Part shown: piece after piece, positions 33,872 through 37,708 of the stretch
Layout: each line of letters opens with the position of its first letter
Numbering within the stretch: position 1 is the stretch's first letter
NCBI GenBank assembly: GCA_964487155.1
Contig: CAZAQB010000016.1
Location: 1-37,708 of the forward strand
Direction: 5' to 3'
DNA length: 37,708 bases
DNA from: CAZAQB01 sp964487155
Lineage (GTDB): Bacteria; Pseudomonadota; Gammaproteobacteria; Nitrococcales; Nitrococcaceae
The notes under the pieces: generated by a model
Database searches by the model: none
The model's input: only the letters and a program-made list of their open reading frames with translations
What the model was told of the DNA's origin: nothing
Program-made: the position numbers and the translations under genes

Positions 33872-33905
33872 TGGCGCAATCCGGCATGGAATGGCCGGAG
33901 CGCTG

Positions 33906-34934
33906 TTACATGGCCGCGTTCCGGGCCGCCTTCAGCCAGCCGTCCACCTTGGCGCGGTTGTCGTCGAGCCACTTCTGGGCCAGCGAGGCGACCTCCTCGT
34001 CGGACATGTTGCGCTCGCCGCGGATCTTGTCGGCCTGGTTGATCCAGGCCAGCGGGATACGCACCTGCCGGAACAGCTCCTTGGCGGCCGGGTTGTCACT
34101 CAGGAAGCCGTCGTTGGCCGCCACCTGGATGTCGGCGGCCACGAAGCCCATCATGATGGGATCGGTGGCGGCGCCGGGGACCCCGCTGACCTTTTCGTTG
34201 TCACTTTCGACGATGCCGGGAGCGTTGACCCAGACCACGTCCTCGCCGGGCTTGAGGGTCTGCAGCCAGGCGCTGGGACCCCAGGTGTAGTACAGGGCCG
34301 GCTCACCGGAGTTCACCTGGGACAGCACCTCGGCGAAGTTGGCTGAGTAGCCGGCGTCCACGTGGTTGATGTATTCCCGGGCGTTGAACTTGTCGAGCAT
34401 GGCGTTGATGCCCTCGTGGCATCCCCAGCCTGGCGGGCAGCCGTAGAGATCCGCCTTGCCGTCGCCGTTGTGGTCGAAGGCTTTGCGGACCTCCTCGCGC
34501 TTGAAGTCCTCGATGGAGGTGATGTCGTACTTTTCCGCCGAGGCCTTGTCCACCAGGTAACCCTGGATGCCGCAGGCCGGGCACAGGGGTTCGAACAACG
34601 TGGCTTTCGCCTTGAAGTTGTTAGGCAGCTGCGCGTTGTGCAGCGGGAACCAGCCGTTCGGCCAGTAGTCGATGTCCCCCTCCCGCAGGGCCAGGTAGGC
34701 CACCGGGTTGGAGAGCTGGGTCGGCTTGTCCACCTCGTAGCCCAGGTCCTCCAGCAGCAGCCGGTACACCCAGCTGACCGGGATGGCGGAGGTCCAGCTG
34801 GCGACACCAGGTTTCAATGTCACGCCCTTGCCGGGCATCTTGTGGTCATCGGCGCCAGCTCCGGCGCTGACGGTCAGCGTCAGGGCCGCGACGGCCACCG
34901 GGATCAGCCTGCGTAAGTTGCTCGCGAGTCTCAT
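33906..34934 (-). CDS. proX: Glycine betaine/proline betaine ABC transporter substrate-binding protein
   Basis: Periplasmic receptor that captures glycine betaine or proline betaine for the ProVW importer. 342 residues (E. coli 330). A signal peptide (1 to about 28, Arg start, hydrophobic core, AGAGA cleavage region) is clear. Three tryptophan segments match the E. coli ligand box: NGWFPLHN, CPPGWGC and YYTWGPSAW. DHNGDGKADLYGC corresponds to the DTNGDGKAD loop in E. coli ProX, so it is not a new feature. The ATG at 34934 has AAAGGAGG about eight bases upstream, the strongest ribosome site in the operon, which suits a protein needed in excess. It is the last gene before the terminator. Confidence 0.96.
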   Translation of the reverse strand: MRLASNLRRLIPVAVAALTLTVSAGAGADDHKMPGKGVTLKPGVASWTSAIPVSWVYRLLLEDLGYEVDKPTQLSNPVAYLALREGDIDYWPNGWFPLHNAQLPNNFKAKATLFEPLCPACGIQGYLVDKASAEKYDITSIEDFKREEVRKAFDHNGDGKADLYGCPPGWGCHEGINAMLDKFNAREYINHVDAGYSANFAEVLSQVNSGEPALYYTWGPSAWLQTLKPGEDVVWVNAPGIVESDNEKVSGVPGAATDPIMMGFVAADIQVAANDGFLSDNPAAKELFRQVRIPLAWINQADKIRGERNMSDEEVASLAQKWLDDNRAKVDGWLKAARNAAM

Positions 34935-35007
34935 GGGCTATGCCTCCTTTGGATCGCGTTGCGGTTTTCACCCGGCCCCGCGGAGTTGCGGGGTGACCGG
35001 CGTGCTC

Positions 35008-35910
35008 CTAGTTACCGTTATCCTTGCCGCCGCCGGGGCGGCGCTCTCCGAGTCCCTGGGTGATGCGGTCCAGCACCATGGCCAGCAGTACGATGCCGAT
35101 ACCGCCGACGAAGGCCTGGCCGATGTCCAGGCGCTGCAGCCCCGAGTAGACCTCGAGGCCGAGCCCGCCGGCACCGATGATGGCGGCGATCACCACCATG
35201 GACAGGGATAGCATGATGGTCTGGTTGAGCCCGGCCATGATGGTGGGCAGCGCCAGAGGAAACTGCACCTTCCAGAGAATCTGCCGGGGCGTGGACCCAA
35301 AGGCCAGCGCCGCCTCGGTGTACTGGTCCGGGACCTGGCGGATGCCCAGATTGGTCAGCCGGATGATCGGCGGCATGGCGAAGATGATGGTGGCCACCAG
35401 CCCCGGGACATTGCCGATGCTGAACAGCATCACCGCCGGCACCAGGTACACGAACGGCGGCGTGGTCTGCATGATGTCCAGCACCGGACGGATCATGGTG
35501 TAGAAGCGGAGGTTCCGGGAGCAGACGATGCCCACCGGCAGCCCGATGATGACGCAGAACACCACCGCCGTGGCGACCAGGGACAGGGTCGTGATGAGCT
35601 CCTCCCAGACGCCCATGACGCCGGCGAAGCCGAAGGCGATGAAGGCGAACAGCCCCACCTTCCAGGAGGTGGCGCGCCAGCCGATGACGAACAGCCCCGC
35701 CAGGAAGATCAGCGGCGGAATCGCGGACAGCCCGCCCTGGATGCCCTCCATCACCCAGCGCACCGGCGGGCTGATGTAGGACCGGAAGAAACTCTGAAAG
35801 GTGTTGACCACCCAGTTGACCACATCCGAGATCCACTGCTGGATCGGCAGGTTGAACAAATCGAAGGGGTCGGTCAGCAGCGTTCTGAGGAATTCCCAGA
35901 GCTCGCCCAT
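35008..35910 (-). CDS. proW: Glycine betaine/proline betaine ABC transporter permease
   Basis: Inner-membrane channel subunit of the osmoprotectant importer. 300 residues (E. coli 354; the long periplasmic N-terminal tail of E. coli ProW is shorter here). Several membrane helices, a conserved MQTTPPFVYLVPAVMLF, and the EAA coupling loop near YTEAALAFGSTPRQILWKVQ that contacts ProV. The ATG at 35910 follows AGGAG. It lies 48 bp after proV and 73 bp before proX. Confidence 0.96.
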   Translation of the reverse strand: MGELWEFLRTLLTDPFDLFNLPIQQWISDVVNWVVNTFQSFFRSYISPPVRWVMEGIQGGLSAIPPLIFLAGLFVIGWRATSWKVGLFAFIAFGFAGVMGVWEELITTLSLVATAVVFCVIIGLPVGIVCSRNLRFYTMIRPVLDIMQTTPPFVYLVPAVMLFSIGNVPGLVATIIFAMPPIIRLTNLGIRQVPDQYTEAALAFGSTPRQILWKVQFPLALPTIMAGLNQTIMLSLSMVVIAAIIGAGGLGLEVYSGLQRLDIGQAFVGGIGIVLLAMVLDRITQGLGERRPGGGKDNGN

Positions 35911-35958
35911 CGTGCCAGGTCTCCTGTGTCTGTTACGCCGTTCGTCCGCCCGGGCCCC

Positions 35959-37224
35959 TCAACGGGTTCCCGTGGGCGCCTGGGCGGCAGCGGACCCGCC
36001 GTTGTCCTGCGTCGGGGAGTGGCCGCGCTTCTCCAGGATGGCGGTGATCAGTTCCGGCTCGTCCACCAGACCGACTACCCGCTGGTCGTCGTCGATGATC
36101 ACCATGGGCAGCGTGGTGTGGGTGCGGCCCTGCAGCAGCTGGCGCACCACCGTCTCCCGGCCGCAGGTCAGGACCAGATCCGCGCGGCGCTCGCCTTGCC
36201 CCTGGTGGGCACCGGATTGCTCAAGCGATTCCACCTTGACCGACTCGCCGGATAGCCGCGCGCCCTGCAGCCGGCCCTCGGAGTCCACCGCGATCTCGAA
36301 ATCGGGGTAGTCCTCGCGGGCGAAATGGGTTGCGGAGTCGGCCCGTCTGCTGCGCAGCTCGGGGTCGTCGAGGGGCAGGGCGATGGTTCCGGCGGTGATC
36401 ACCCCGGTGGGGTCGGCGTGCTCCACGAACTTCGACACGTACTCGGTGCGTGGGTTGACCAGGATGTCCTCCGGTGTGCCGATCTGGACCACCTGGCCGG
36501 CCTCCATGATGGCGATGTGGTCGCCGATGCGCATGGCCTCGTCCAGGTCGTGGGTGATGAACAGGATGGTGCGATGCAGTTCCTGCTGAATCTTCTTCAG
36601 TTCCTCCTGCATGTTCACCTTGATCAGCGGATCCAGTGCCGAGAAGGGTTCGTCCATGAGCAGCACCCGGGCATCCGTCGCCAGGGCACGGGCGAGCCCT
36701 ACGCGCTGCTGCATGCCGCCGGAGAGTTCGTGGGGGTAGGATTTGCTCCACTGCCCGAGCCCCACCATGTCCAGCACCTCCTGTCCCTTGCGGGCGCTTT
36801 CCGATTCGTCCCGGCCCTGAATTTCGAGCCCGTAGACCACGTTGGAGAGCACCGTTCGGTGCGGGAACAGGGCGAAATGCTGGAACACCATGCTCATTTC
36901 GTGGCGGCGAAGCATGCGCAGCTGCTCCTCGCCCATGCTGGTGATTTCCAGTTCGCCGCGCTCGGGGTGCTGGAGGAAGATCCTGCCGGCGGTGGGCTCG
37001 ATGAGGCGGTTGATGCACCGGATCAGCGTGGACTTGCCACTGCCGGAGAGTCCCATGATGCAGAACACCTCGCCGGCTTCCAGGGAGAAGCTCGCCCGAT
37101 CGACGCCGAGCACATGCCCGGTCTCGGCCTGGATATCCGATTTGCCCTTGCCCTGCTCCAGCAGGGGCAGCACCGACTCCGGCTGCGCCCCGAAGACCTT
37201 GCTGACGTTCTCCGCTCGAATCAA
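35959..37224 (-). CDS. proV: Glycine betaine/proline betaine ABC transporter ATP-binding protein
   Basis: ATPase of the ProVWX importer that accumulates glycine betaine under osmotic stress. 421 residues (E. coli 400). Walker A GLSGSGKST (58-66), signature LSGGMQQR (167-174), Walker B VLLMDEP (187-193). The C-terminus carries a CBS-type regulatory region, with one clear repeat ending TLPMVIIDDDQRVVGLVDE; such domains sense ionic strength in related transporters. The start is TTG at 37224 with AGGAG nine bases upstream, giving MIRAENVSKVFG. It is the first gene of the operon. Confidence 0.96.
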   Translation of the reverse strand: MIRAENVSKVFGAQPESVLPLLEQGKGKSDIQAETGHVLGVDRASFSLEAGEVFCIMGLSGSGKSTLIRCINRLIEPTAGRIFLQHPERGELEITSMGEEQLRMLRRHEMSMVFQHFALFPHRTVLSNVVYGLEIQGRDESESARKGQEVLDMVGLGQWSKSYPHELSGGMQQRVGLARALATDARVLLMDEPFSALDPLIKVNMQEELKKIQQELHRTILFITHDLDEAMRIGDHIAIMEAGQVVQIGTPEDILVNPRTEYVSKFVEHADPTGVITAGTIALPLDDPELRSRRADSATHFAREDYPDFEIAVDSEGRLQGARLSGESVKVESLEQSGAHQGQGERRADLVLTCGRETVVRQLLQGRTHTTLPMVIIDDDQRVVGLVDEPELITAILEKRGHSPTQDNGGSAAAQAPTGTR

Positions 37225-37708
37225 ATCGCTCGCTCCTGTGCAAATTCCAATGGCCGGCCGCGGTGACCTCCTGGCCGTCCCGTAACTGTCAGGCGAAGAT
37301 ACCGCGAGGCGTTCGACGGGGCCGGAAACGGCCCGGGCGGGCTCCGAAGTCCTGAGCCATACCCGAAAACCATAGCAAAGCCCTGGGGAGTGTTCCGCCG
37401 AGTCCAGGGGCGGCGACCGGCTTGGCCGAGCTCGAAACAGGGATCTGTGGCCGGGCCCTGTGCTGTTGCCCGGAAACTCGCGGCATCCGCAGCATGGTTC
37501 AGCGCCTCCTTAACCGTAGCAACACAGGAGTAAAACGGCGGCCTGGTAGACGGCTAGTTGAGCGGCCGGCTGTAGGGCGCCTGGCGGGCCGTGCGGGCCC
37601 GGGGGGAATTGCTGTTTCAGAGCTCGCAGGGCAGGCGTTACACTGCAGCGTGCCGGTGCTGAGAGGGTGTTTACAAAATCAGGCCCGCCGGAGCGCGGGG
37701 TAGAGGTC
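37225..37708 (-). promoter_or_regulatory. 484-bp region upstream of proV, to the window end
   Basis: Must hold the proV promoter, probably osmoregulated, but I could not fix a good -35/-10 pair; a TATCTT on the minus strand near 37300 is the best -10-like word. No convincing gene: short open frames here have no recognisable product and a skewed Arg/Gly/Cys content. The last 40 bases include GAGGGTGTTTACAAAATC, which looks unlike the neighbouring GC-rich DNA. Confidence 0.4.

Noticed and set aside
34430..34480. DxNGDGxAD loop in ProX as a novel calcium site
   Set aside because: E. coli ProX has the equivalent DTNGDGKAD loop, so it is a family feature.
37422..37703. 93-residue open frame at the right end
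   Set aside because: No recognisable product, Arg/Gly/Cys-rich, no clear ribosome site; likely non-coding upstream DNA of proV.

Overview
The window is GC-rich chromosomal DNA that is almost all coding. It looks like a core-genome stretch of a gammaproteobacterium. The protein sequences and the gene order leuC-leuD-leuB-asd-fimV-truA-trpF-(trpB-trpA)-accD-folC-dedD-cvpA-purF-metZ match, from memory, the arrangement in Pseudomonas and relatives. The GC-rich style, the EF-P lysylation genes and a glycine betaine transporter suggest a purple-sulfur-type lineage such as Ectothiorhodospiraceae, but the family is an inference. I see no phage, plasmid, transposase, toxin, CRISPR, tRNA or rRNA genes.

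Layout. (1) 49-5135, minus strand: a FimX-like degenerate GGDEF/EAL protein, a large protein with a PilZ-like C-terminal domain, and epmB. These join c-di-GMP signalling and type IV pilus control to EF-P modification. (2) 5417-6947, plus: efp and epmA. With the divergent epmB they form an EF-P beta-lysylation module; epmC is not here. A pair of inverted REP-type palindromes follows. (3) 7120-8535, minus: nikR and psd. (4) 8605-11875, plus: prmB, aroC and an HcaT-like MFS transporter. (5) 11931-16488: leucine biosynthesis (leuCDB) and asd, with a 142-bp inverted-repeat element between leuD and leuB. (6) 16947-30642: fimV, an orphan EcfT-like membrane protein, truA, trpFBA, accD, folC, dedD, cvpA, purF and metZ. 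(7) 30717-33712: a small SAM methyltransferase facing rlmKL, with a second copy of the inverted-repeat element between them that supplies the 3' end of rlmKL. (8) A 100-N assembly gap at 33713-33812. (9) 33847-37224, minus: the proV-proW-proX glycine betaine ABC operon, ending in a textbook intrinsic terminator.

Functionally the window carries amino-acid synthesis (Leu, Trp, Met, Asp family, chorismate), purine, folate and fatty-acid entry steps, translation-quality factors (EF-P system, PrmB, TruA, RlmKL), type IV pilus and polarity proteins (FimX-like, FimV), cell-envelope functions (Psd, DedD) and osmoprotection (ProVWX). No wholly new system is evident. The points most worth a second look are the FimX-like/PilZ-like pair, the two-copy MITE-like element that rewrites the rlmKL C-terminus, the missing conventional start codon of epmA, the eight consecutive genes with non-ATG starts, and the orphan EcfT-like protein.
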